Shown one piece after another: positions 41,191 to 49,958 of a stretch of DNA of 64,000 bases; positions within the stretch are counted from its first letter, which is position 1, and each line of letters starts with the position of its first letter. The position numbers and the translations under genes were made by a program. The DNA is from Allobosea sp. 67-29 (GTDB lineage: Bacteria; Pseudomonadota; Alphaproteobacteria; Rhizobiales; Beijerinckiaceae). The stretch spans positions 377,184-441,183 of the forward strand of contig NZ_MKSQ01000026.1 in assembly GCF_001898115.1 (NCBI RefSeq). The letters are read 5' to 3'. Under the pieces are notes generated by a model. That model was not told where the DNA came from. It made no database searches and saw only the letters and a list, made by a program, of their open reading frames with translations.

Positions 41191-42126
41191 ATGAAGCGGG
41201 CCGCGATCGCTGTGCATGGTCTTCGTTCCGGTGGCATCCGCCGGCATGGCAGCAAGGCGATCCCGCTTCTGATCTCGCTGGCGGCTCCCATGCTCGGGGC
41301 CTGCAGCCTATCTCCTGTCGAGACGGCCTCGACCAGCACGGCGCCCGCCCCGGCCGCCAAGGACGCGGTCCAGGCCCGCAAGCGCGCGGTCGCGCTGGCC
41401 AAGGCCAATCCGCGCGAGAAGGATTGTCTCGTCCGCGCGATGTATTTCGAATCGAACCGGTCGAGCGAGGCCGGTCTGCTCGGCGTCGGAACGGTGGTGA
41501 TGAACCGCGTCGAATCACCGCGATACCCGGAGACGATCTGTGGCGTCGTCGGCGCCCCGCGCCAGTTTGCGTCCGGTGTCCTGACGCGCCCGATGACCGA
41601 AAAGGTGCTGCCGAAGATCGAGGCGATTGCGGACGAGATTCTCGACGGTCGCCGCAACTCCGCCGTAGGCCAAGCCAAGCATTTCCACACCGCCGGGCTG
41701 CGTTTCTCCTACACCAACATGCACTATGTGACGGTGGCCGGTGGCAACGCCTTTTACCTGAAGGGCGAGCGGCCGGAGCGTCGCCGCATCTATGAGGAGC
41801 CGAGCTTCCAGCTCGCATCGGCGTCGGAGCCGGCCTCTTCCGCCCATCTGGCGACCGCCTCCTCCACCGCTTCGGTCGCCTCCGCCGCCTTCGCAGCGGC
41901 CCCTCTTGCCTTCGCGCCGCAGGCGCCGGCCGCAGAGGCGGCGAAGTTCAATTCCCCGGCCGTTCAGCTGGTCAGGAACGCGCCGCTCCCTCCGGACCGG
42001 CCACTCGACCTCGACCTGCCGAAGAAGACCGAGCGCGCCTTCATCGCCCCGCCCAAGGTCGATCGTCGCCTCGCGGCGCTGCTGCCGCCACCGTCGCCGA
42101 TGCGCGGCACGATCATCGCGGAATAG
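41191..42126 (+). CDS. SleB-type cell-wall hydrolase, predicted lipoprotein
   Basis: 311 residues from the ATG at 41191, with AGGAGG seven bases upstream. A signal sequence ending in the lipobox LGAC (PLLISLAAPMLGAC) implies a lipidated N-terminal cysteine. Residues 75-210 are the Hydrolase_2/SleB domain: DCLVRAMYFESNRSSEAGLLGVGTVVMNRV with the catalytic glutamate in YFES, YPETICGVV, and the VVGAPRQFASGVL-to-AKHFHT stretch. The last 100 residues are Ala/Pro/Ser-rich and disordered. It is likely a peptidoglycan amidase or transglycosylase acting in the periplasm. Confidence 0.88.
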   Translation: MKRAAIAVHGLRSGGIRRHGSKAIPLLISLAAPMLGACSLSPVETASTSTAPAPAAKDAVQARKRAVALAKANPREKDCLVRAMYFESNRSSEAGLLGVGTVVMNRVESPRYPETICGVVGAPRQFASGVLTRPMTEKVLPKIEAIADEILDGRRNSAVGQAKHFHTAGLRFSYTNMHYVTVAGGNAFYLKGERPERRRIYEEPSFQLASASEPASSAHLATASSTASVASAAFAAAPLAFAPQAPAAEAAKFNSPAVQLVRNAPLPPDRPLDLDLPKKTERAFIAPPKVDRRLAALLPPPSPMRGTIIAE

Positions 42127-42309
42127 CCGCTACTCGCCTGCCACGGCCCACCGAACGGTTCGCGATGAAGCGGCCCTGCGCCGGCGCGCCCGGCCGGCCG
42201 CGGTCGTCTGGCCTGTGCGCCTAACGTCGCAGGCGACATCGCCATCGCTCTGGCTTTATCTTCGCCGCAGTGCAACATTTTAGATTGCTCTGCAGAACGG
42301 GAAAACGCC

Positions 42310-44301
42310 ATGACCGCGACCGGACGACACGGCGAGCAGACGGCCGGGCGCGACAAGCCCTGGATCTTCCGCACCTATGCCGGCCATTCCGACGCAGCGG
42401 AATCCAACAGGCTCTATCGCACCAATCTCGCCAAGGGACAGACGGGCCTCTCCGTCGCCTTCGACCTGCCGACGCAGACGGGTTACGATCCGGACCATGT
42501 GCTGGCGCGCGGCGAGGTCGGGAAGGTCGGCGTGCCGATCAGCCATCTCGGCGACATGCGCAGCCTGTTCGACCAGATTCCGCTGGCGCAGATGAACACC
42601 TCGATGACGATCAATGCGACCGCAGCCTGGCTGCTCTCGCTTTACATCGCCGTCGCGGATGAGCAGGGCGCCGACCGCAAGCTCCTGCAGGGCACGACCC
42701 AGAACGACCTCGTCAAGGAATACCTCTCGCGCGGCACCTATGTCTTCCCGCCGCGACCCTCGATGCAGCTCACCACCGATATCGTCGTCTTCACGGCAAG
42801 CGAATTGCCGAAATGGAACCCGACGAATGTCTGCTCCTACCATCTGCAGGAGGCCGGTGCCTCGCCGGTGCAGGAACTCTCTTTCGCGCTGGCCACCGCC
42901 ATCGCCCTGCTGGATTCGATCCGCGCCCGGCCGGAGGTGAACCCGGCGGATTTCCCCGCCACGGTCGGCCGCATTTCCTTCTTCGTGAATGCCGGCATGC
43001 GCTTCGTCACCGAGCTGTGCAAGATGCGGGCTTTCGCCGAGCTCTGGGACGAGATCACGCTGGGCCGGTATGGTATCGCCGAGGAGCAGCACCGCCGTTT
43101 CCGCTATGGCGTGCAGGTCAATTCGCTCGGCCTGACCGAGCAGCAGGCCGAGAACAACGTCTACCGCATCCTGATCGAGATGCTGGCCGTGACGCTGTCC
43201 AGGAAGGCCCGCGCCCGCGCGGTCCAGCTCCCGGCCTGGAACGAGGCGCTCGGCCTGCCGCGCCCCTTCGACCAGCAATGGTCGCTGAGGATGCAGCAGG
43301 TGCTGGCCTATGAGACCGACCTGCTCGAGTTCGGCGACATCTTCGACGGCTCGACCGTGATCGAGGCCAAGGTCGACGCCCTCAAGGCCGCCGCGTTGGA
43401 GGAATTGGCGAAGATCGACGACATGGGCGGCGCGCTCGCGGCCGTCGAGAGCGGCTACATGAAGCAGGCGCTGGTCGAAAGCGGCGCGCGCCGCATCGAA
43501 GCGATCGAGCGCGGCGAGCAGATCGTCGTCGGCGTCAACAAATTCACCAACAGCGAGCCCTCCCCGCTCTCGGCGGGCGACGGCGCCGTCGTCACCGTGC
43601 CGGATTCGGTCGAGATCGAAGCCATCGGCCGTCTTAAGGCCTGGCGCTCCGCCCGCGATGCCAGGGTGGCCGAAGCTGCGCTGGCCGAGCTTGCCGCGAG
43701 CGCCCGCGAAGGCCGCAACGTCATGCCGGCCTCGATCGCCTGCGCCAAGGCCGGCGTCACCACCGGCGAATGGGCGCAGACCCTGCGCGAGATCTTCGGC
43801 GAATACCGCGCACCCACCGGCGTCGACACCACCAGGCTCGGCGACGCGACCGGCCTCGCCACGGCCAGGGCGGCGGTCGAGAAGGCGACGCAGCGCCTCG
43901 GCCGACCTCCGCGCTTCCTTGTCGGCAAGCCCGGCCTCGACGGCCATTCCAACGGCGCCGAGCAGATTGCGGTCAGGGCGCGCGACGCCGGGATGAGTGT
44001 GAGCTATGGCGGCATACGCCAGACGCCCGAGGAAATCGTCACCCAGGCCAAGGAGACAGAAGCCGACATCATCGGCCTTTCGATCCTCTCCGGCTCGCAT
44101 CTGCCGCTGGTGCGCGACGTGACGGCGCGCCTGCGCGTCGCCGGCATGGACGTACCCGTCGTGGTCGGCGGCATCATCCCGCCCGACGACGAGAACGCGC
44201 TGCGCAACATGGGCGTCGCGAGGGTCTACACGCCCAAGGATTTCGCATTGGACGGCATCATCGCCGATGTCGCCGGGCTGACGGCACAGCGAAAGGGGTA
44301 G
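42310..44301 (+). CDS. ecm: Ethylmalonyl-CoA mutase (MeaA-type), B12-dependent
   Basis: 663 residues. The N-terminal TIM barrel has FRTYAGHSDAAESNRLYRTN, GLSVAFDLPTQTGYDPDH and MNTSMTINATAAWLL, the acyl-CoA mutase signatures. The C-terminal cobalamin domain (about 530-660) has GKPGLDGHSNGAEQIA with D544-x-H546-x-x-G549, then GLSILSGSHLPLV and GGIIPPDDENAL. Length and start (DKPWIFRTYAGHS without the long N-terminus of MCM large subunits) favour ethylmalonyl-CoA mutase of the ethylmalonyl-CoA pathway over methylmalonyl-CoA mutase. It turns ethylmalonyl-CoA into methylsuccinyl-CoA during C2 assimilation. No other pathway gene is adjacent. Confidence 0.9.
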   Translation: MTATGRHGEQTAGRDKPWIFRTYAGHSDAAESNRLYRTNLAKGQTGLSVAFDLPTQTGYDPDHVLARGEVGKVGVPISHLGDMRSLFDQIPLAQMNTSMTINATAAWLLSLYIAVADEQGADRKLLQGTTQNDLVKEYLSRGTYVFPPRPSMQLTTDIVVFTASELPKWNPTNVCSYHLQEAGASPVQELSFALATAIALLDSIRARPEVNPADFPATVGRISFFVNAGMRFVTELCKMRAFAELWDEITLGRYGIAEEQHRRFRYGVQVNSLGLTEQQAENNVYRILIEMLAVTLSRKARARAVQLPAWNEALGLPRPFDQQWSLRMQQVLAYETDLLEFGDIFDGSTVIEAKVDALKAAALEELAKIDDMGGALAAVESGYMKQALVESGARRIEAIERGEQIVVGVNKFTNSEPSPLSAGDGAVVTVPDSVEIEAIGRLKAWRSARDARVAEAALAELAASAREGRNVMPASIACAKAGVTTGEWAQTLREIFGEYRAPTGVDTTRLGDATGLATARAAVEKATQRLGRPPRFLVGKPGLDGHSNGAEQIAVRARDAGMSVSYGGIRQTPEEIVTQAKETEADIIGLSILSGSHLPLVRDVTARLRVAGMDVPVVVGGIIPPDDENALRNMGVARVYTPKDFALDGIIADVAGLTAQRKG

Positions 44302-44312
44302 GCGCCCGCCTA

Positions 44313-45167
44313 CTACTCTCCATGGCTTCTGCCGTAGGAGCTTCGCTCGGGCGGCCTCCAGCCCGTGAGAAGTTCCGGCTCCGTCGCGAGAATTTCGACC
44401 TTGAGCGGGTGGCAGGCAGCGGCATCGCTCGAATGCGTCGCCCCGCAATCGCCGCCCGGGCAGGCGGAGAGCGCGCCGAGCAGGTCGATCTCGGCGAAGA
44501 ATTCGATGAAATCACCCGGTCGTACTGGGCTCGCCTTCATGAAGTACTGATGCGTATCGTGGGTGAAGCCCGTGCACATGAAGACGTTGAGCACGTCGTG
44601 GACGAGGTGCTCGACCTCGTGCGCCGGCTTGCCCGTCGCCGCGCCCAGCGCCCGTGACAGGTTGGAATGGCAGCAGCGGTGGTAGTCACCGCCGCCGAGC
44701 AGGCGATGGGTATAGGGGTCGCAGCGCGTGCCGATCACGTCGTGGATCCCGGCGCCGTCCTGGTCCCAGCCATACCAGCCCAGCGTGTCATGGGTGATCG
44801 TCGCCATCGGACGTAGATAGGGCAGCGAGCTCCAGAGCCGGTCGCCGGTCGAGACATGCGTCGCATGCAACGCCCGCGTCTTGCCGCTGAAGAAGCGCTC
44901 GGACAGGTCGTCCGCGTTCCAGAGGTTGAGGTCGCCCACCTGCGGCCCCTCGGTGCTGACGATCCGGAAGAAATACCCCCTCGGCACCCGGAAGCTGCCG
45001 CCTTCGCGCGGCGGCACGATGATCTCGTCAACCTTGCGGAGGTTGGCGCGCGCGGCTGCCAACATCGCCATGTCCGGAGGGGGCAGCGTGCCATTCGGAT
45101 AGACCACGACCGCCGGCTTCGCGCGCCGCTCGGCCGCATCGGGCGGCGCCTGCACCACATCCGTCAT
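44313..45167 (-). CDS. DUF1989 (urea carboxylase-associated) family protein
   Basis: 284 residues. The family core is clear: VPRGYFFRIVSTEGPQVGDLNLWNADDLSERFFSGKTR, LRPMATITHDTLGWYGWDQDGAGIHDVIGTRCDPYTH, GDYHRCCHSNLSRAL and FMCTGFTHDTHQYFMKASPVRPGDFIEFFAEIDLLGALSACPGGDC. Conserved His and Cys residues suggest a metal site. Relatives are encoded beside urea carboxylase/allophanate genes, but none is here. It is convergent with ecm and 52 bases downstream of the DnaJ-domain gene in the same direction. Confidence 0.88.
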   Translation of the reverse strand: MTDVVQAPPDAAERRAKPAVVVYPNGTLPPPDMAMLAAARANLRKVDEIIVPPREGGSFRVPRGYFFRIVSTEGPQVGDLNLWNADDLSERFFSGKTRALHATHVSTGDRLWSSLPYLRPMATITHDTLGWYGWDQDGAGIHDVIGTRCDPYTHRLLGGGDYHRCCHSNLSRALGAATGKPAHEVEHLVHDVLNVFMCTGFTHDTHQYFMKASPVRPGDFIEFFAEIDLLGALSACPGGDCGATHSSDAAACHPLKVEILATEPELLTGWRPPERSSYGRSHGE

Positions 45168-45219
45168 GATCTCGCCTCCGGCTCTCGCTTCGCCCGGCGG
45201 GCGAAGTCCGCCCGGCCGG

Positions 45220-45837
45220 TCAGACCATACCGACGCTCTTGAGCTGCTGATAGGCTTTCAGGATCTCCTGGAGCGTGCCCTCGCGCGACCGGTCTCCGCC
45301 ATTGGCGTCCGGGTGGAAGCGCTTCACCAGTTCCTTGTAGCGGGCCTTGATCGCAGCGGAATCGGCGCTGTCGTCGAGACCGAGCGTCTCGAGGGACTTC
45401 ATCGCCAGCACGCCGACGCGCGGCTCCTGGCGGGCCGCCTGCTGCGCCCGCCGGGCGCCGAACAGGTTGAAGGCGTCGTGCATGTCCGGCCCGGCCTCGC
45501 CGTTGCGCAGGCGCCCGCGCTGCGACATCCGCGCGGCCGAAGCGTTGACGCCGAGCTTCCAGGTCGGCCGATGGCCGATTTCCTCCTGCTTCTGGTAGGC
45601 GGCGAGAGCGTCGTCGTCCATCCCGGCGAAGTAGTTGTAGGAGGCGTTGTATTCCTTCACGTGCTCCATGCAGAAACGGAAGAACTGGCCCTCGCGCCCG
45701 CGCCCCTTGGGTGCGCGGAATTCCCCGCCGCGCGCGCAGCCGGGGTGGTCGCAACGCGGCCCATCGCCATCGACAACCGCTTCCGCCTCGGAAGCGCCGA
45801 TCCTGATGCGATCGAAAAGGCGTGAGTTGATGTTCAT
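45220..45837 (-). CDS. DnaJ-domain protein
   Basis: 205 residues. The J domain is C-terminal (about 145-205): SLETLGLDDSADSAAIKARYKELVKRFHPDANGG with the catalytic HPD. The N-terminal region has CDHPGCARGGEFRAPKGRGREGQFFRFCMEHVKEYNASYNYF, a cysteine-rich element conserved in the alphaproteobacterial family. It stimulates an Hsp70-type ATPase; the client is unknown. It is divergent from bolA, an arrangement common in Rhizobiales; cobS, often found next in that cluster, is not present. Confidence 0.93.
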   Translation of the reverse strand: MNINSRLFDRIRIGASEAEAVVDGDGPRCDHPGCARGGEFRAPKGRGREGQFFRFCMEHVKEYNASYNYFAGMDDDALAAYQKQEEIGHRPTWKLGVNASAARMSQRGRLRNGEAGPDMHDAFNLFGARRAQQAARQEPRVGVLAMKSLETLGLDDSADSAAIKARYKELVKRFHPDANGGDRSREGTLQEILKAYQQLKSVGMV

Positions 45838-45935
45838 CGTCGAATGGTTATGAGACGCGGAAGACAGGCCGGCAAGTGCAACGCAACATGCACGCGCCGG
45901 ACTGTCACGAAGATCATCGCAACGGTGGCACGATC

Positions 45936-46208
45936 ATGACCACGATGGCTGACAGGATCACGAACAAGCTCGGTGCGGTGTTCGCGCCACGGACCCTGCA
46001 GGTGATCGATGAATCGCACCAGCATCACGGCCATGGCGGCTGGCGCGAAGGCGGAGAGACTCACTTCCGGGTCAATATCGTATCGGAAGCCTTCCGGGGC
46101 AAGAGCCGGCTGGAGCGTCACCGCTTGGTCAACGCCGCGCTGGCCGAGGAGCTGGCGGAGCGGGTCCACGCCCTCGCCATCTCCGCGAAGGCGCCGGACG
46201 AAGGCTGA
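45936..46208 (+). CDS. bolA: BolA family protein
   Basis: 90 residues from the ATG at 45936. The BolA signature is RTLQVIDESHQHHGHGGWREGGETHFRVNIVSEAF with the conserved HxGH-like histidines, followed by RLERHRLVNAALAEELAERVHALAI. BolA proteins form complexes with monothiol glutaredoxins and iron-sulphur clusters and influence iron balance and cell shape. It is divergent from the DnaJ-domain gene, 98 bases apart, so both promoters lie in that gap. Confidence 0.95.
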   Translation: MTTMADRITNKLGAVFAPRTLQVIDESHQHHGHGGWREGGETHFRVNIVSEAFRGKSRLERHRLVNAALAEELAERVHALAISAKAPDEG

Positions 46209-46211
46209 AGG

Positions 46212-47420
46212 CTAGGCCGCCGCCGGGGTGCCCGCCTTGGACTCGGCCGGCGACGCCACGTAGAGGGCGAGAGCCGCGGCGAGGGCCATGCCCATGAAGA
46301 CGAAAAGCCAGGCGAAGGTCGCCTGCGGTTCGTGGCCCTGCCTGTCGAGCGCGTTCACCAGGCGCCCCGACACCCATTGCATCACGCCGGCTCCACCCAT
46401 GAAGACGAAATTCATGAAGGTCACGCCGCGGCCGATCTCCTGGGGCGACATGAAGGCGCGCGCATGCGCCATCACCACGGCATAGGTGACGCCGAACAGC
46501 CCGATGACGAGGAGCAGCGCGACCGACAGGCGGGACGAGTCCGCTCCCCAGAGCGCCAGCGCGAAGAAGGCCGCGACCACCGCAAGGGCACAGGCGACGA
46601 CCGTGGCCTTGGCGCCGATGCGTCGATAGAGCGGCAGCACCAGCAGCGCGCCGATCGCGATCGACCCTCCCATCGCCATCGCCGCATAGCTCGTCGCGGC
46701 GAGGTCGAAGCCGTGCACCGTCTGCAGGTAGGGGGCGATCCACAGGCCGCGCATCGAGATCGTGACGCCGTAGCTCACGAAGGTGAAGGGCAGGATCAGC
46801 CAGAGCGCCCGCTTCGTCACCATCTGCCAGACCCCTCCCAGCAGCGAGGCGGGCCGATGCGTGGAACCGGAGAGCGGCGGCGGGTCCTTCAGCAGAAGCA
46901 CCACGAGCAGCGCCGTCAGCGCCACGATCCCGGCCAGGCCGAAGACGGTCGCACGCCAGCCATAGGCGGCCAGGAAATAAGCGAGCGGCGCCCCGCTCAG
47001 CGGATCGCCTATGGCGCCGAAGCCGATCAGAAGCGACGACATCGTCGCGAAATGCCGGGGCGAATAGAGCCGCGCGGCGAGATAGAAGCCGGCCATCAGG
47101 ATCGGCGCGCAGCCGACGCCGATGAGCGCGAGGGCCGTCAAGGCCGCGACATAGTTTTGCGACAGGCCGAAAAGGACCGTCCCCGCCACGGCGGCGAGAA
47201 GGAACCCGGCCAGCGTTCGCCGCGGACCGATCCGGTCGAGTGCATAGCCGACCGGGAACTGCGAGAGCGCGAAGGCGATCAGCCAGGCGGCCTGCAGGCT
47301 GCCCAGCTGCCCCTGATCGAGACCGAGATCCCGCACGAGATCGCCGGAGACAACAGCCAGGAACGACCGGAAGAACTGGCTCAGGATGTAGGCCAGCAGC
47401 AGGACGACGAAGCTCGTCAC
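46212..47420 (-). CDS. Major facilitator superfamily transporter
   Basis: 402 residues with about twelve hydrophobic helices. The motif A region between helices 2 and 3 reads PVGYALDRIGPRRTL. TM1 is SFVVLLLAYILSQFFRSFLA and SGDLVRDLGLDQGQLGSLQAAW follows, as in MFS proteins of the nitrate/nitrite-porter-like or uncharacterised DHA groups. Substrate unknown. It converges with bolA, three bases between the stops, and is 94 bases downstream of the thiolase gene in the same direction. Confidence 0.88.
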   Translation of the reverse strand: MTSFVVLLLAYILSQFFRSFLAVVSGDLVRDLGLDQGQLGSLQAAWLIAFALSQFPVGYALDRIGPRRTLAGFLLAAVAGTVLFGLSQNYVAALTALALIGVGCAPILMAGFYLAARLYSPRHFATMSSLLIGFGAIGDPLSGAPLAYFLAAYGWRATVFGLAGIVALTALLVVLLLKDPPPLSGSTHRPASLLGGVWQMVTKRALWLILPFTFVSYGVTISMRGLWIAPYLQTVHGFDLAATSYAAMAMGGSIAIGALLVLPLYRRIGAKATVVACALAVVAAFFALALWGADSSRLSVALLLVIGLFGVTYAVVMAHARAFMSPQEIGRGVTFMNFVFMGGAGVMQWVSGRLVNALDRQGHEPQATFAWLFVFMGMALAAALALYVASPAESKAGTPAAA

Positions 47421-47514
47421 GAAGGGTCGCTTTCGCTTGGCGGCCCGCGCTCCGGCAAAGGCCCTGTCTGGACGTCCGCGCCCCGGGAGGTTTCACCCAC
47501 CCGAGGCGCCCGTG

Positions 47515-48684
47515 TCACTTGATGCGTTCGAGCACGGAGACGTAGTTCGCGACCGCCGCGCCGCCCATATTGAAGATGCCCCCGAGCCGCGGCTCCTCGA
47601 GCTGCATGCCCTCCGGCGCCTCGCCGGTGAGCTGCATGGCGGAGAGGACATGCATCGACACGCCGGTGGCGCCGATCGGATGGCCCTTCGCCTTGAGGCC
47701 GCCGGAAACGTTGACCGGCAGCTTGCCGTCCTTCTGGGTCCAGCCTTCCTTGATGGCCCGCGCGCCCTCGCCTTCCTTGGTCAGGCCCATCGCCTCGTAT
47801 TCGATCAGCTCGGCGATGGTGAAGCAGTCATGCGTCTCGACGAAGGAGAGGTCGCCGAGCGTCACGCCGGCATCGGCCAGCGCCTTCTGCCAAGCGAGCG
47901 CCCCGCCCTCGAACTTCAGGATGTCGCGCTTCGACATCGGCAGGAAATCCTGGACATGGGCCATGCCGCGGAAGCCGACCGCGCGGCGCATCTGCAGGGC
48001 GGTCTCGGCATCGGCAAGCACGATCGCGGCGGCGCCGTCCGAGACCAGCGAGCAGTCGGTGCGCTTCAGCGGCCCGGCAACATAGGGGTTCTTCTCGCTC
48101 TCCTCGCGGCAGAACGCATAACCGAGGTCCTTACGCATCTGCGCAAAGGGGTTCTCGACGCCGTTCTTGTGGTTCTTGGCCGCGATCATGGCCAGCGCGT
48201 CGGACTGGTCGCCATGGCGCTGGAAATAGGCGGCCGCGATCTTGCCGAAGACGCCGGCGAAGCCGCCCTGGGTCTCGCCGTCCTCGGGGAGGTAGGAAGC
48301 CTTCAGCAGGTTCTTGCCGATCTCGGCGCCCGGCGTCTTGGTCATCTGCTCGACGCCGACGACGAGCACGATCTTCGCGTCGCCCGCCTTGATGGCGCGC
48401 ACGCCCTGATGCACGGCGGCCGAGCCGGTGGCGCAGGCGTTCTCGACGCGCGTGGTCGGCTTGAAGCGCAGCGCCGGATCGGCCTGCAGCACCAGCGACG
48501 CGGTGAAATCCTGCGCCGAGAAGCCGGCGTTGTAGTGGCCGAGCACGATCTCGTCGACCTGGTCGGCGGTGATGCCGGCATCGACCAGCGCGTCGGTGGC
48601 GACGCGGACGATCAGGCTTTCGACAGTCTCGGCATCCTGCTTGCCGAACGGTGTGTGGGCCCAGCCGACGATCGCAGCGCTCAT
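47515..48684 (-). CDS. SCP2-type thiolase / acetyl-CoA acetyltransferase family
   Basis: 389 residues from the ATG at 48684 with GGGAGA eight bases upstream. The first active-site cysteine is C84 in TRVENACATGSAAVHQG. The HDCF motif is SFVETHDCFTIAELIEYE, and SGGLKAKGHPIGATGVS carries the catalytic histidine. The usual second cysteine (CxG) near the C-terminus is replaced by GGIFNMGGAAVANY, which is normal in SCP2-type thiolases. It is likely a degradative acyl-CoA thiolase; the substrate could be a steroid or other bulky acyl-CoA. Confidence 0.9.
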   Translation of the reverse strand: MSAAIVGWAHTPFGKQDAETVESLIVRVATDALVDAGITADQVDEIVLGHYNAGFSAQDFTASLVLQADPALRFKPTTRVENACATGSAAVHQGVRAIKAGDAKIVLVVGVEQMTKTPGAEIGKNLLKASYLPEDGETQGGFAGVFGKIAAAYFQRHGDQSDALAMIAAKNHKNGVENPFAQMRKDLGYAFCREESEKNPYVAGPLKRTDCSLVSDGAAAIVLADAETALQMRRAVGFRGMAHVQDFLPMSKRDILKFEGGALAWQKALADAGVTLGDLSFVETHDCFTIAELIEYEAMGLTKEGEGARAIKEGWTQKDGKLPVNVSGGLKAKGHPIGATGVSMHVLSAMQLTGEAPEGMQLEEPRLGGIFNMGGAAVANYVSVLERIK

Positions 48685-48843
48685 GGCGAAATCTCCCTTA
48701 CTGTGCATTTACACGTTATCTTGGCAGCACCGGCCGATCCCGCAAGGCGGTATCCGCGCATGATCGGCGTGCGCAGATCGGCCGACGGCGTTCGGCTTCA
48801 GCACTAGCGTGCTTTCGCCACCCGCGCCAAGCGCGCCGCGGCG

Positions 48844-49749
48844 TCATCGCAGGGACAGCAGAAGCAGGAGGCCGACACCGCCGACGATCATCGCCATGCC
48901 CAGAATCTCGCGGCGGCTCGTGCCCTCCGCGAAGAGCCTGCGCGAGGCGATCTGCGCCAGCGGCACCTCGATCAGGCCGAGCGTGCGGACATTGGCCGCG
49001 CTGGTCAGCGAAAAGCCGATGAACCAGAACTGCGAGGCCGCGGCGCCGAGGAAGCCGGCCGAGAGCGAACGGCGCCAGTTGCGCAGGCTCAGCACCAGCG
49101 CCGGCCGATTGGCGATCAGCATGTAGAGCGTCAGCAGCACGGTCTGCATCGCGAGGCCGAGCACGAGGATGGTCGAGGCGCGTATCAGGAAGCTGCCCTC
49201 GGGCAGGGCCTGGATCGCGCCGCGAAAGCCAACGGCCGAAAGCGCGAAGCAGGCGCCGGAGACGATGCCGAGCAGCGCCGGGCGCATGCCGGCCCGCGTC
49301 AGCTTCTCGCCCGGTTTCCACGAGACGACGATGACCCCGGCCGTCGCGATGGCGATGGCGAGGAATTTCAAGGGGCTGAGCGGGTCGCCCAGCAGCAGCG
49401 CACCGAAGACCGCGACCTGGACGGGTTCGGTCTTGGTATAGGCCGTCGTCACGGCGAAGGAGCGCTCGCGCATCGCCGCCAGCATCAGCGCCGTCGCGGC
49501 AATCTGCGTGAGCGCCCCCCAGGCCGCGTAGCCCAGGACCGCGGGTCCGATCGCCGGCGGCAGCGTTCGCAGCGCGAGGCAGGCCGCGCCCAGAAATATC
49601 AGCGCGAAGGGCAGCCCGAACAGGAAGCGCACCTGCGTCGCACCGACGACGCCGATCACGTCGGTCAGCGAGCGCTGCGCCAGATTGCGCGCCGTCTGCA
49701 GCAGCGAGGCGAGGATCGTCGCCGGTATCCAGAGAAAGCCGATAGGCAC
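48844..49749 (-). CDS. EamA-family (DMT) transporter
   Basis: 301 residues, ten hydrophobic helices in two EamA repeats: the first from IGFLWIPATILASLLQTARN to AIAIATAGVIVVSW, the second from GIVSGACFALSAVGFRG to GMAMIVGGVGLLLLLSL. The ends of each repeat have the typical TEPVQVAVFGALLLGDPLSP and EVPLAQIASRRLFAEGTSRREILGM. It probably exports an amino acid or similar metabolite across the inner membrane; substrate unknown. Confidence 0.88.
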   Translation of the reverse strand: MPIGFLWIPATILASLLQTARNLAQRSLTDVIGVVGATQVRFLFGLPFALIFLGAACLALRTLPPAIGPAVLGYAAWGALTQIAATALMLAAMRERSFAVTTAYTKTEPVQVAVFGALLLGDPLSPLKFLAIAIATAGVIVVSWKPGEKLTRAGMRPALLGIVSGACFALSAVGFRGAIQALPEGSFLIRASTILVLGLAMQTVLLTLYMLIANRPALVLSLRNWRRSLSAGFLGAAASQFWFIGFSLTSAANVRTLGLIEVPLAQIASRRLFAEGTSRREILGMAMIVGGVGLLLLLSLR

Positions 49750-49958
49750 GCCGATGAGCCCCGCAAATGGACAACGCAGCGTCGCTTCTGGACCGGAGCG
49801 GGCGGCTAGGCAAATCGCTGCGCTGAGGGTAGGTATGCATGCAGGTATGAATTGCTGGGCGGAGATCTGCGCCCGTCGTCTCGAAAATGCCGCATGCGTC
49901 GCGTTGAACCCTGCGCCGCCAAGCTCCGTTCAAGACAAGACAGGTTCAAGACCCGCCG

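Noticed and set aside
42127..42309. Cobalamin riboswitch upstream of the B12-dependent mutase gene
   Set aside because: The 183-bp gap shows no B12-box-like sequence or suitable fold by eye, and a mutase using B12 would not need such control.
44313..45167. Role of the DUF1989 protein in urea carboxylation
   Set aside because: No urea carboxylase or allophanate hydrolase gene is in the window, so the function is left open.
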